Below, in pieces: positions 1-8,121 of a stretch of DNA of 32,309 nt (positions are counted from its first letter, which is position 1; each line of letters starts with the position of its first letter). The notes under the pieces were generated by a model. The model searched no databases and was not told where the DNA came from. It saw nothing but the letters and a program-made list of their open reading frames with translations. The DNA is taken from positions 1 to 32,309 of the forward strand of contig CAINCZ010000073.1 in NCBI GenBank assembly GCA_903847195.1, in the 5' to 3' direction. A program made the position numbers and the translations under genes. The DNA comes from an uncultured Acidobacteriota bacterium. Lineage in GTDB: Bacteria; Acidobacteriota; Terriglobia; Terriglobales; CAINCZ01.

Positions 1-480
1 ATCGTCTTTGAAGACCTGCAGTGCCCCGATTGCGCCCGCGCTAATCCTCTGCTCGAAGAGGCGGCCCGTGCCTACAAGATCAAGCTGGTCCGCTACGACT
101 TCCCGCTGCCCATGCACAACTGGTCGTTCGACGCCGCCCTGTTTGCGCGGTATTTCGACACCAAGTCGGACAAGCTCGGGCACGACTACCGCGACTACAT
201 TTTCCGGAACCAGCCGCGGGTAACGAAGGAAAATCTGCGCGGCCTGACCGAACAGTGGGCCAAAGAGCACAAGACGGAGCTGCCTTTCGTCATTGACCCG
301 CAGGGCAAGCTGGTTGCGGCCATCCGCGCCGACCAGTCGCTGGCCCAACGCATCCACATCGAACATACGCCGACCATCTACGTCGTCAACAACAGCCGCC
401 AGGGAACGCCGTTTGTTGAGGTCGTAGACCGCACTCAGCTATTCCAGATGATCGACGCCATGAAGGCCGAGGCGCGCTAA
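1..480 (+). CDS. DsbA-family thioredoxin-fold protein (5' end missing)
   Basis: The reading frame is open from the first base, so the N-terminus lies outside the window; 159 residues are visible. The visible part starts with a strand and the redox motif CPDC (residues 8-11 of the fragment), followed by a helical insertion and a late TPTIYVV segment. The Thr-Pro there is the cis-proline position opposite the active site in thioredoxin folds. This pattern fits the DsbA-like thioredoxin_4 group, which acts in disulfide exchange, usually in the periplasm or anchored to the membrane. A signal peptide cannot be checked. The stop overlaps the convergent FAD oxidoreductase by 4 bp. It is probably unrelated to the catabolic genes and may mark the edge of the accessory region. 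Confidence 0.8.
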   Translation: MVFEDLQCPDCARANPLLEEAARAYKIKLVRYDFPLPMHNWSFDAALFARYFDTKSDKLGHDYRDYIFRNQPRVTKENLRGLTEQWAKEHKTELPFVIDPQGKLVAAIRADQSLAQRIHIEHTPTIYVVNNSRQGTPFVEVVDRTQLFQMIDAMKAEAR

Positions 481-1820
481 GCGTCTCGCCCCATATAGAC
501 GCCCTCTGCTTCGAGCCGCGCCTGCATCGCGCCGACGTCGATGCTACGGCACGACACGCCGCTGCTGAGAGCCAGCCGCGCCACCGTGCCTGCTGCCTGG
601 CCCATCACGAAGCACGGGCCAGAGACGCGGTCCGCCGACTGCCCGTCGTGCGTCATCGAAGCGCAGCGCCCGGCGACGAGCAGATTTCCCGTCTGCTGCG
701 GCACCAGCATTCGGTAAGGCAGTTGGTGTATTCCGCGCGCGTCGGCCGGGAACTTCACGACCACGTTTCCCTGCACGTGCGCCTCTACCGGCCATCCACT
801 TACGCCGATCGCATCCGGGAACCGCGCGCAGCCCAGCACGTCTTCCACCGTGAGCTGATACTCGCCGATCACCCGGCGCGTCTCACGAATGCCGATCTGC
901 GGAGCGATGTCCACAATGTAGGACTGTTCGAAGCCCGGCGCGTGTTTGCGCAAAAACTCATATGCGTATTGGATCTGCCGCCGTCCCTCCACCTCGCCGT
1001 AGGTGAGCTGCTCCACGCTCGTGCCGTCCACCGGGCCGCCGTCCGGACGCTTGATGTTCGTCGCGTTCATGCGCCATTCGCTGTCGTGCCTTTGCGGTCG
1101 CAGCAGGATGTTTTTGCGCTGGAAGCGCCACTCGCCGCGGCTCTCGGCCTCGGCCATCAGTCTGTTCACCGATTCCCAGGCCGGCCCGGCGCGCCCGGCA
1201 TCCACGCCGCTGAGCCGGCAGGTCAGCGACGGATACGCCATGTGGCCCGCCTCGGCCCGCATCTCGTAAGGCGTCCCCGCCCACGCGGCCAGGTCGGCAT
1301 CGCCTGAGCAGTCGATAAAAACCCGCCCGGTAATCGCTGCGCGTCCCGACTTCGTTTCCACCAGCAGGGCATCAATCTCACTCTCGCTGCGCATCACCGC
1401 TCCGACTGCCAGCGCGTGAAACAGCAGGCCCACGCCCGCCGACGCCAGCAGATCATCGGCCGCCGACTTGAACGCCGAGATGTCGTAAGCCTGTGCCATC
1501 ACCCGCCCGCCCAGCGAGAGGTGAGGCTCGCGCAAGCCATCCAGCCGCTTTACGCGCTCCAGCAAATCGTCGGCTACGCCCCGCACCACCTGCCGCGCCT
1601 CGCCGTGCACAATGGCATGAAGACCGCAGAACGTGCTCACTCCCGCTGCCGTCAGCGTGCCGCCCAGGTAGCCGTATCGCTCTACCATCAGCGTCTTCAG
1701 CCCGCCGCGCGCTGCTGCCACTGCCGCCGTCATCCCGGCCGGTCCGCCGCCCAGCACTACCACATCGTATTCACCCCAAACCGGCGTCTCCCGGCTGCGC
1801 TCCGCAATCACCCGTCGCAT
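477..1820 (-). CDS. FAD-dependent oxidoreductase (FAD_oxidored family)
   Basis: A 447-residue flavoprotein. A Rossmann FAD-binding motif GGGPAG lies at residues 24-29, followed by a second family-typical segment [21 protein letters not shown] stretch in the middle and LLVAGRCAS...[11 protein letters not shown] near the C-terminus are the usual FAD contacts of the PF12831 family, whose members are mostly uncharacterised oxidoreductases. The ATG at 1820 is preceded by GGAAAGGG. It is the last gene of the minus-strand run that starts with the CoA transferase, 117 bp after the BenE permease, so it probably shares that transcript. A role in oxidising or reducing an aromatic-pathway intermediate is plausible from context only. 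No substrate can be read from the sequence. Confidence 0.8.
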   Translation of the reverse strand: MRRVIAERSRETPVWGEYDVVVLGGGPAGMTAAVAAARGGLKTLMVERYGYLGGTLTAAGVSTFCGLHAIVHGEARQVVRGVADDLLERVKRLDGLREPHLSLGGRVMAQAYDISAFKSAADDLLASAGVGLLFHALAVGAVMRSESEIDALLVETKSGRAAITGRVFIDCSGDADLAAWAGTPYEMRAEAGHMAYPSLTCRLSGVDAGRAGPAWESVNRLMAEAESRGEWRFQRKNILLRPQRHDSEWRMNATNIKRPDGGPVDGTSVEQLTYGEVEGRRQIQYAYEFLRKHAPGFEQSYIVDIAPQIGIRETRRVIGEYQLTVEDVLGCARFPDAIGVSGWPVEAHVQGNVVVKFPADARGIHQLPYRMLVPQQTGNLLVAGRCASMTHDGQSADRVSGPCFVMGQAAGTVARLALSSGVSCRSIDVGAMQARLEAEGVYMGRDA

Positions 1821-1937
1821 GGCTGTCCCTTTCCTGGAGAAATTAGTTTCCGTATCGCTCCAAAATAGCAGCGGGCCGGCGAAACCACCCGAAGGTCATT
1901 TCCCCGGCCCGCAAAGCAGAGCATCTGCACTGGCTCG

Positions 1938-3227
1938 TTACGCGGTCGCTCGTTTCGCCTTCTCCCGGTTCGTCTTAAGCAGGGTGGAGAAGTCGCCGCG
2001 GTCCAGCAGCAGGCTCACGATCACGCCCACAACCAGTCCCCAGAAGGCGGGCCCGATCTTGAGCAGGCTGATGGGCTTAGAGAAGGCGGTAGCCGTGACG
2101 AAGAACGCAAACAAGGCGCCGAAGCGGAACTTCCCGGTGAAGGCGCGCAGGAAGCAGCTCAAAATCACGTCGATCATCGCCATGCCGGAGATCAGCGCGA
2201 TGAAGGATGCCGGCACCACCCGCTCCAACGCCATGAAGCCGACGATGGAAGCCGAGAAGATGATCATCAGCACGGAGCAGACGAGAGCGCTGACATAGCG
2301 ACCCTTCTTGTCCTCGCCCGAAGCCCGCCCGGCAACGATCGCCGTCGTCGGACCGGCCGGGCACGGCGGCGTGGAGCCGAAGAACGAGCTCACCAAGGTG
2401 CCGATGGCCGGGATCAGCGTCATGGCCGTCACCGGCGGGTCATAGTCTTCGGCCATCATCGAGCCGGCCGCCTGCAGCGTATTCATGCCGACCACGAGGA
2501 CCACGGTCGGGATGGTCAACTGCAGGAACCCGGAGAGCGTGATCTGCGGCATCACGAACGTCACCGAGGGCAGGGTGATGTACATCTTGCCCCAGGTGGC
2601 TCCGCCCGTCAGGGTGATGCCGATCAGGCCGACGATCATGCCGATCAGAGCGGCCGGGACCTTCTTGCCCAGCTTGGAGCCGAGCACCACCAGATAAGCG
2701 ATGATCGCCGCTGCCCAGACTCTGGTGTCAAGCGCATTGTAGTCCAGCAAGGCGACGCCATACGGCAATAGCACCGCCGCAATCATGCCCATCACGATCG
2801 GCACCGGCAGGTACTCGACGATCTTGCGCATCATCCCGCTGATGGACAGAAGAATGATGATGATGCCCGCCATCAGGAACGCGCCCATCACCTCGCGGAA
2901 GGTGATGAACTTCATCACCGCCGCCATCATCGGATACAGGGGGATCACCCCGGCGACGACCAGCGGCTGCTTGTAGTACAGCACCAGGCCGAGCGTCATG
3001 ATCCCGTTCAGCATGTGCAGCAGGAAGACCCAGGAAACCGTGATGTCGTGCGGCAGATTGACCTTGGCGGCAACGTCCAGCTGGATAATGGTCTTCGTCG
3101 ACCAGAAATACCAGGCGATGAGCGCGTTACCGAAGGCGGCAACACTGATGTACTTGACGATGTCCCGCAGTCCTGACGCGAACCCGGGCCCCTTCTCCAT
3201 GTTCAGAAAGCCTCTTGCAGTTGCCAC
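1938..3227 (-). CDS. BenE-family benzoate/H+ symporter-like permease
   Basis: A 429-residue, very hydrophobic protein with about a dozen membrane segments. The length, the N-terminal GLRD...KY lead-in, the repeated Gly/Pro-rich helices and the C-terminal AFWGLVVGVIVSLLL helix resemble the BenE family of benzoate-proton symporters. The start is GTG at 3227 with GGAGG eight bases upstream; an internal ATG at 3200 has no better site. It lies 46 bp behind a UbiD decarboxylase and ahead of the FAD oxidoreductase, on the same strand. That suggests it imports the acid handled by the CoA transferase and UbiD pair. A second, clearly related copy lies at 9904-11208. The true substrate is not determined; a xanthine/uracil-type permease is a weaker alternative. 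Confidence 0.75.
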   Translation of the reverse strand: MATARGFLNMEKGPGFASGLRDIVKYISVAAFGNALIAWYFWSTKTIIQLDVAAKVNLPHDITVSWVFLLHMLNGIMTLGLVLYYKQPLVVAGVIPLYPMMAAVMKFITFREVMGAFLMAGIIIILLSISGMMRKIVEYLPVPIVMGMIAAVLLPYGVALLDYNALDTRVWAAAIIAYLVVLGSKLGKKVPAALIGMIVGLIGITLTGGATWGKMYITLPSVTFVMPQITLSGFLQLTIPTVVLVVGMNTLQAAGSMMAEDYDPPVTAMTLIPAIGTLVSSFFGSTPPCPAGPTTAIVAGRASGEDKKGRYVSALVCSVLMIIFSASIVGFMALERVVPASFIALISGMAMIDVILSCFLRAFTGKFRFGALFAFFVTATAFSKPISLLKIGPAFWGLVVGVIVSLLLDRGDFSTLLKTNREKAKRATA

Positions 3228-3273
3228 TTTCGCGGTCCTCCCCTCCCCGATGTCCGGGCATCCCGTCGCCCGT

Positions 3274-4656
3274 TTACCTCTGTTTTTTCACACTTGCCAG
3301 GAAATTTCCGACATAGTCTTCCAACCGGATCCGGTCCATCACGTCCTGCGGAACGAAATTAATCGGCGCGAATTTCTCGAGCGAGGGCTTGGCCGTCGCG
3401 TCGATGCCCATCTTGTCCACCACTCCCTGATCGCTGGATGGATCGGTCGAGGGCCCCTGCGCCCGCGGCACGATGAAGGTGTCGCGCGCCGCCTGCACCC
3501 TGGTCGCCACCGCCCACAGCACGCGCTGCGTGTCGTTGATGTCGATGTCGTGGTCCACCACGATCGCGTGCTTCAGGTAGATGTCCGCGTTGAAAGCCGC
3601 CAGCAGCGCCGAGCGCGCCTGCCCCTCGTACTTCTTGCGCATGGAGATAAACAGCGTGAAGGGCGCCGCCACCCGCACCGCCTCCACCTCCGGCACCGAT
3701 CCCTTGATTACGCGGAAGTAATTCGCCTCCATCGGAATCGTCGCCATCGTCAGGTGCTCGCGGTGCGCGCCGCCGCATACGTCCTGGTAAATCGGATTCT
3801 GCCGGTGCGTGATGGCCTTCACCTTGATCACCGGATTCTGCCCCGGCCTGGTCGCATAGCCGGTGAATTCGCCGAACGGGCCTTCTTCCTCGCGCACGAA
3901 CGGATCAATCTCTCCCTCGATCACGATCTCCGATCCGGCCGGCACCATGAGGTCCACGGTCTTGCAGCGCACCAATTCCAGCGGGCTCCCCTTCAGCGCG
4001 CCGCAGATCCCCAACTCGTCTTCATCGTAGGGACCGATCGACAGCGCACCGATGGCAAACGCCGGATGATTCCCCAGCACGACGGCCACCTCCATCGGCT
4101 CGCGCCGCTCCTGCCGCCGGCAGAAGATCGAGTTCAGGTGCTTGCCCGTCGTCATGAAGATGCCGAGCCGGTCCTTGCCCTTCAGCATCAGCCGGTTGTA
4201 GCTCAGGTTGTAACCGCCGCCGTCGGGATCCTTCGCTACCACCACACCGGCGGTGATGTAGGGCGCCACGTCGTTGTTGTGATACTTCGCCATCGGCAGC
4301 CTGCCCAGGTCTACGTCGGCGCCCTCGTGCACCACTTCCTGCACGGGACCGCTGGCAACCTCGACCGGCGGTATCGGCTTGCGGTAGGCCTCGGCGACGC
4401 GCTGGCCCAACTCTTTCTTGCCCACGCCAAGGCCGCGCGCCACCCGCCCGCGATCGGCAAAGCAATTGGTCACCACGGGCATCGTGCTGCCCTTGATGTT
4501 CTCGAAGTAGAGCAGCGGAACCTGCCGCGCCTGCTCCAGCTTCGTGACGATGGCGGCCATTTCGTACTCGGCAGAAATGGGCGCCGCGACGCGCACGAAT
4601 CCGCCCTCGCGCGACTCCTCCATCTCTTTCAGGAAACTGCGGAAATCGTCGCCCAT
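3274..4656 (-). CDS. UbiD-family (prenylated-FMN) decarboxylase, copy 1
   Basis: A 460-residue protein of normal UbiD length. The catalytic motif EGPFGE is at residues 258-263, giving the two glutamates that correspond to E277 and E282 of ferulic acid decarboxylase. The Asn/Arg cofactor-binding segment is present as YNLSYNR with Arg at 155. Known family members use prenylated FMN for reversible decarboxylation of aromatic or unsaturated acids. The ATG at 4656 starts only 2 bp after the stop of the CoA-transferase B gene, which indicates translational coupling. The substrate could therefore be a CoA thioester, as in phthaloyl-CoA decarboxylase, or the acid released after transfer. This is inferred from position. 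No UbiX-type flavin prenyltransferase is in the window. Confidence 0.92.
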   Translation of the reverse strand: MGDDFRSFLKEMEESREGGFVRVAAPISAEYEMAAIVTKLEQARQVPLLYFENIKGSTMPVVTNCFADRGRVARGLGVGKKELGQRVAEAYRKPIPPVEVASGPVQEVVHEGADVDLGRLPMAKYHNNDVAPYITAGVVVAKDPDGGGYNLSYNRLMLKGKDRLGIFMTTGKHLNSIFCRRQERREPMEVAVVLGNHPAFAIGALSIGPYDEDELGICGALKGSPLELVRCKTVDLMVPAGSEIVIEGEIDPFVREEEGPFGEFTGYATRPGQNPVIKVKAITHRQNPIYQDVCGGAHREHLTMATIPMEANYFRVIKGSVPEVEAVRVAAPFTLFISMRKKYEGQARSALLAAFNADIYLKHAIVVDHDIDINDTQRVLWAVATRVQAARDTFIVPRAQGPSTDPSSDQGVVDKMGIDATAKPSLEKFAPINFVPQDVMDRIRLEDYVGNFLASVKKQR

Positions 4657-4658
4657 CG

Positions 4659-5450
4659 TTAGTCTCCGACCTTCGGCTTGGTGTAGCGCTGATTGGGATC
4701 AAGCTCGCGCAGCAGGCGTAACTCCTCAGCCGTCGGCGGCTCCGTGTACTTGACGCCGCTCGGCACCAGCACCTCGAATCCCGTATTCTGCTGCACCTGC
4801 TCCACCGTGACCCCCGGATGCAGCGCCTCCAGTTGCATGCGCCGGCTCTTCGCTTCGAAGCCGAACAGCCCGAGATGCGTAATCACCCGGTAGGGACCGC
4901 CCTGGATCAGGCCCGCTTTCTCGCGGCTGTCACCCCCCTGCAGGTATCCGGGCGTGGTGATGAAGTCCACCTTCGGCACAAAGCGCTTCTTTTCGTGATG
5001 CATGGCCACTAGGATTTTCGACGCCAGGCTCGCGATGTCGTTCGCGCCGCCCGTGCCGGGCAGCCGTACCTTGGGATTGTCGGGATCGCCGATAAACGAA
5101 CTGTTCAGATTGCCGTACTGATCAATCTGCGCTCCGCCCAGGAATCCATAATCCACGTAACCGCGCTGTTGCAGCAGCAGCACGTCGGTGATGGAAAGCA
5201 ACATGTTGGCCCGCCGGCCGCAGCGCGATTCATTCGTCGACGGCGGCATCTTGCTGACCTCTACGTGCGGGCCGATTACGCCACCCTCGAACAGGATCGT
5301 CAGTCCCGGCGCATGCATCTTCTGCGCAAGAATGCATGAGACCAAGGGCAGCCCCGCTCCACCGAAGACGATCTTGCCGTCCTCGAGAAATCGCGCACTC
5401 ATGACGGCTACCAGCTCTGCCGTGTTGTAGGCCGCAGCCGCGCTACTCAT
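4659..5450 (-). CDS. CoA-transferase beta subunit (glutaconate CoA-transferase/IpdB type)
   Basis: A 263-residue class I CoA-transferase subunit. Recognisable segments are GGAGLPLVSC near residue 30, LFEGGVIGP, the GGAQIDQYGNLNSS block and the glycine-rich GTGGANDIASLA loop. The Glu in LFEGGV falls near where the beta subunit carries its catalytic Glu, but I cannot align it firmly. The IpdB ring-opening hydrolases share this fold, so both transferase and hydrolase functions are possible. The ATG at 5450 overlaps the end of the alpha subunit by 8 bp, and the UbiD gene follows after 2 bp. The three genes are therefore almost certainly cotranscribed. Confidence 0.87.
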   Translation of the reverse strand: MSSAAAAYNTAELVAVMSARFLEDGKIVFGGAGLPLVSCILAQKMHAPGLTILFEGGVIGPHVEVSKMPPSTNESRCGRRANMLLSITDVLLLQQRGYVDYGFLGGAQIDQYGNLNSSFIGDPDNPKVRLPGTGGANDIASLASKILVAMHHEKKRFVPKVDFITTPGYLQGGDSREKAGLIQGGPYRVITHLGLFGFEAKSRRMQLEALHPGVTVEQVQQNTGFEVLVPSGVKYTEPPTAEELRLLRELDPNQRYTKPKVGD

Positions 5451-6393
5451 TGTGAACCTCCTTGCCCTTCATCGTGGCCTTCAGGATGTTCTTCACGCCC
5501 AGCGTCTCCAGGAAGTCGTTCCAACTCTCAACGCCGTATACGTATTTGTCCAGATACTCACGGACGCCTTCGCTGCCGCGCGCCATCATGAGCTTCACGT
5601 ACTTGTCCATGCTCACGAAATCCGGCTCGTACTCGCCGTAGCACTCGTGCGGCAGGCATCCGTAGGGCACCTCGACCACGGCATCCACGCAGAAGAACGG
5701 GATCTTTGTCTTGTCCGGATTGCGCCGCACCTGCTCGTTGCTGATGATGCGCTCGCAGGTGATGATCACCTTGTTGGCCGCCATCGCGATATCCTGGTCC
5801 ATGAAAGGCAGGCCGTCGCTCTGCACGTTGCCGAATGGATCGCAGCGCTGCGCGTGCAGGATTGCCACGTCGGGATTCAGCGCCGGAATCAGCGCCAGCT
5901 TCTCGCCCGTGTAAGGACAGTTCATTTCCTTCAGGTCGGAGAGCCGGGGGGCGAGGTCGGAACCCATCAGCGCGCGCGCCGGGATGAACGGGATGCCCAT
6001 CGCTCCGGCCCGGTAGCGCAGGCCCAGCGTCATGTGGCTCCACTCTTCGTAAATGGCTTTCTTCTGCTCGCAGTACTCGCGCATCACGCGCGAAACGCCC
6101 CACGTCACACCGGGGCTGAACCAGCTCGTCACCAGCTTGTCCACCGCACCGGCCACCAGCAGCAGATCGCCGTCGCCCGAGGTGATGCTGCGCGAATAGG
6201 TGAGGCCCTTCTTCCTCTGGCGGATGATCTCGCACACCGTGGCCATCGGCGTGCGCGAATAATGGCATCCCCCGGCGGCCACGTGATCGCCGTCGGAGAT
6301 CAGTTTTACGGCCTCGCTGAGCGTCATTACCTTCTCGCGCAGGCCACGGTCTTTGCGGTCAATCGCCGAACGCAACTCAGCGTAGGTTTTCAC
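5443..6393 (-). CDS. CoA-transferase alpha subunit (glutaconate CoA-transferase/IpdA type)
   Basis: A 316-residue partner of the following gene. Family features include the early KVMTLSEAVKLI segment, a glycine-rich GGCHYSRTPMA loop near residue 45 and HAQRCDPFGNVQ near residue 190, which matches the conserved H-x-Q-R...G-N block of class I CoA-transferase alpha subunits. The start is GTG at 6393 with GAAGGAA upstream. It is the first gene of the run alpha, beta, UbiD, BenE and FAD oxidoreductase. Together with the beta subunit it would move CoA from a donor thioester to an aromatic acid or, if IpdAB-like, hydrolyse a ring as a CoA ester. A degenerate GAAC-N4-GTTC palindrome lies about 150 bp upstream. 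Confidence 0.87.
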   Translation of the reverse strand: MKTYAELRSAIDRKDRGLREKVMTLSEAVKLISDGDHVAAGGCHYSRTPMATVCEIIRQRKKGLTYSRSITSGDGDLLLVAGAVDKLVTSWFSPGVTWGVSRVMREYCEQKKAIYEEWSHMTLGLRYRAGAMGIPFIPARALMGSDLAPRLSDLKEMNCPYTGEKLALIPALNPDVAILHAQRCDPFGNVQSDGLPFMDQDIAMAANKVIITCERIISNEQVRRNPDKTKIPFFCVDAVVEVPYGCLPHECYGEYEPDFVSMDKYVKLMMARGSEGVREYLDKYVYGVESWNDFLETLGVKNILKATMKGKEVHNE

Positions 6394-6445
6394 TCTTGCG
6401 TTCCTTCAGTCCAGATTTAAGAAAGGAGCCAGCTCGCCTTGCCTC

Positions 6446-6481
6446 GGAACGAGCGTCTATCGCCGGAGAGCCTCTCGTTCC
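6446..6481. repeat. Inverted repeat in the CoA-transferase operon leader
   Basis: Perfect 8-bp arms GGAACGAG/CTCGTTCC enclose 20 bases, 53 bp upstream of the CoA-transferase A start. It could end the MFS transcript or form a 5' leader hairpin. The arms contain GAAC and GTTC half-sites like those of the proposed TetR operator, but far apart, so I do not call it an operator. Confidence 0.4.
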
Positions 6482-6539
6482 CTTGGTTCAGCCCATTAGC
6501 CTTCGTCTGACGGGATCACGCCCAATTACCGGTCGCTTT

Positions 6540-6555
6540 CCGAACGAATGTTCAG
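6540..6555. promoter_or_regulatory. Degenerate TetR-type operator candidate before the CoA-transferase operon
   Basis: CCGAACGAATGTTCAG has the core GAAC-N4-GTTC with matching outermost C/G and one mismatched flanking pair. The same core, with longer symmetry, occurs before the tetR gene at 14645 and before the glutamine-synthetase-like gene at 11695. It lies in the upstream gap of the minus-strand CoA-transferase/UbiD/BenE operon, where a repressor could act. Confidence 0.45.
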
Positions 6556-6653
6556 GAGGGGAGGCAGTATCCCCCAGCTGCACCGCCGAGTCGGTGACCT
6601 TCATCCGCCTTCTTTGTGATAAGTCGCCAGCGGCGATCCGTCGCTTCGCCGCC

Positions 6654-7973
6654 CTACTCCGGCAGCGGCTTTCCCTTGGTCTCCGGCGCGAAGAACAGCA
6701 CGAACAGGCCCACGATGAAGATCAGCGAAATCGTGCCTGCCGCCTTGTTGAACGAGCCGAAGTACATCACCAAGTAGCCGCTTACCAGCGGTCCCAGCGC
6801 CGAGATGATGCGTCCTGCGTTGAAGCAGAAGCCCTGCCCGGTCGCCCTTATTTTGGTCGGGAACAACTCCGGCAGGTAGATCGCCAACCCGGCCGGCAGC
6901 GCAACCGTGAAGATGCCCAGGATCGGCGCCAGCCAGAACACTGCCGTGTAGGTCTTTACCCAGAAGAAGTACGACGGCACGATGATCAGCCCGCAGAAGT
7001 AGTAAATGGCAAACGTCCACTTGCGCCCGATCACGTCAGCGATGTAGCCAAACGCCAGGTACCCGATCATCGACCCGGCCGTCAGCATCATGATTACGTG
7101 GCTGACGTAAGGCGTCGGGTTCTTGATGCCCTCGGCCCTGACCAGCGTGATCACCCAGCTCGGCAGCCAGTTCGCGCTGCCGTAGTAGCCGAGCAGCGCC
7201 ACAATCGAAAGCAGCGAGCCCACCACCGTGCCCCGTATCATGTCGCGGCTGAAAAGCTGCGCGATCGTGATCGACTCTTTCTTCGCTGTTCCGGCCGCCT
7301 TGTCGGCCCGCCGCTGGTCGCGGACTTTGGTCCACCGCTCCGGCTCATGCACGTAGCGCCGGATGAAAATCGTAATGAACGCCGGCAGGATGCCCACCAG
7401 GAAAACCAGCCGCCAGTTGATGGAGCCGACGTATAGATTCACCACGGCCGCCAGGAAAAAGCCCACGCCGAAGGCGCACTGCATCACCGCCGTTGCCTTG
7501 CTGCGCGAACGGTCCGGCCAGGTCTCGGCAATCAGCGCCACGCCGCTGGCCCACTCGCCGCCAATGCCCAATCCCGCCATGAAACGGAAGATCGCCAGGT
7601 GCCACCATTGCCCTGACAGAGCCGACAGTCCCGTAAACAACGCATAGATAAGGATCGTCAGCAGCATCGTGCGCGTTCGGCCGATGTAGTCGGCGACTAT
7701 GCCAAAGACAATGCCGCCGACGGCCCATCCCGCCAGTTGCAGCGCCATGATGATGCCGCCGTACCGGCCGATTTCGCCCATGGAGTTCGTGTGAAGCAGG
7801 CTCGACAGAGACGGCACCAGCACCAGCGCGTACATGTTGGCGTCCATGGAATCGAAGACCCATCCCAGAAACGCAGCCGTCAGCGCCAGCCATTGCTGTC
7901 TGGTTATCCCTTGATACCAGTAAAGATTGCTTGCTCCGGAATCAGGAGCAGATGCTGTGATCGACGAACTCAT
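6654..7973 (-). CDS. MFS transporter, aromatic acid/H+ symporter-like
   Basis: A 439-residue major facilitator with about twelve hydrophobic helices. Helix 1 carries GWVFDSMDANMY with the two Asp residues typical of MFS carriers for organic acids. The loop between helices 2 and 3 has GIVADYIGRTRTM, a version of the MFS signature, and GGEWASGVALIAE matches the sialate/aromatic-acid branch. I place the start at the ATG at 7973 because GGAGAGGG lies just upstream; the longer frame beginning with TTG at 8012 has no comparable site. It follows a UbiD gene by 148 bp on the same strand. It probably imports that enzyme's substrate. The exact substrate is unknown. Confidence 0.85.
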   Translation of the reverse strand: MSSSITASAPDSGASNLYWYQGITRQQWLALTAAFLGWVFDSMDANMYALVLVPSLSSLLHTNSMGEIGRYGGIIMALQLAGWAVGGIVFGIVADYIGRTRTMLLTILIYALFTGLSALSGQWWHLAIFRFMAGLGIGGEWASGVALIAETWPDRSRSKATAVMQCAFGVGFFLAAVVNLYVGSINWRLVFLVGILPAFITIFIRRYVHEPERWTKVRDQRRADKAAGTAKKESITIAQLFSRDMIRGTVVGSLLSIVALLGYYGSANWLPSWVITLVRAEGIKNPTPYVSHVIMMLTAGSMIGYLAFGYIADVIGRKWTFAIYYFCGLIIVPSYFFWVKTYTAVFWLAPILGIFTVALPAGLAIYLPELFPTKIRATGQGFCFNAGRIISALGPLVSGYLVMYFGSFNKAAGTISLIFIVGLFVLFFAPETKGKPLPE

Positions 7974-8040
7974 AGTGACCCTCTCCGCTGATGGAAGCAC
8001 CGCCTCGATCAACCCTATGCAATTCCGCCACGTACGTTGC

Positions 8041-8080
8041 CCGGGCAGGCCCGCAACCCAATTCCGCTGCGCCTGCCCGG
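8041..8080. repeat. Hairpin between UbiD copy 2 and MFS
   Basis: CCGGGCAGG (8041-8049) pairs perfectly with CCTGCCCGG (8072-8080), and the stem can continue past one bulged base with TTG/CAA. There is no T-tract. It sits inside the UbiD-MFS gap, so it may modulate the ratio of the two genes or stabilise an mRNA end. Confidence 0.45.
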
Positions 8081-8090
8081 CAAGCTTCGC

Positions 8091-8114
8091 GCCCGCAGTC
8101 TCACCTCTGCGGGC
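8091..8114 (-). terminator. Weak terminator-like hairpin after UbiD copy 2
   Basis: GCCCGCAG (8091-8098) and CTGCGGGC (8107-8114) form a perfect 8-bp stem with an 8-base loop, 7 bp beyond the UbiD stop. No T-run follows in the minus-strand direction, so termination would be weak or partial. Confidence 0.4.
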
Positions 8115-8121
8115 TTTGTCA

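Larger units (their letters stand above)
6394..6653. other. Gap between the MFS gene and the CoA-transferase operon
   Basis: A 260-bp noncoding stretch. It holds an 8-bp inverted repeat (GGAACGAG at 6446-6453 and CTCGTTCC at 6474-6481, 20-nt loop) and a GAAC-N4-GTTC palindrome at 6540-6555, listed separately. The first could be a terminator or leader hairpin, although no T-tract follows on either strand. I see no convincing -35/-10 pair for the minus-strand operon. Confidence 0.5.

Noticed and set aside
2998..4662. A 554-codon plus-strand open frame opposite UbiD copy 1
   Set aside because: Same reason: a low-quality translation opposite a clear enzyme gene.
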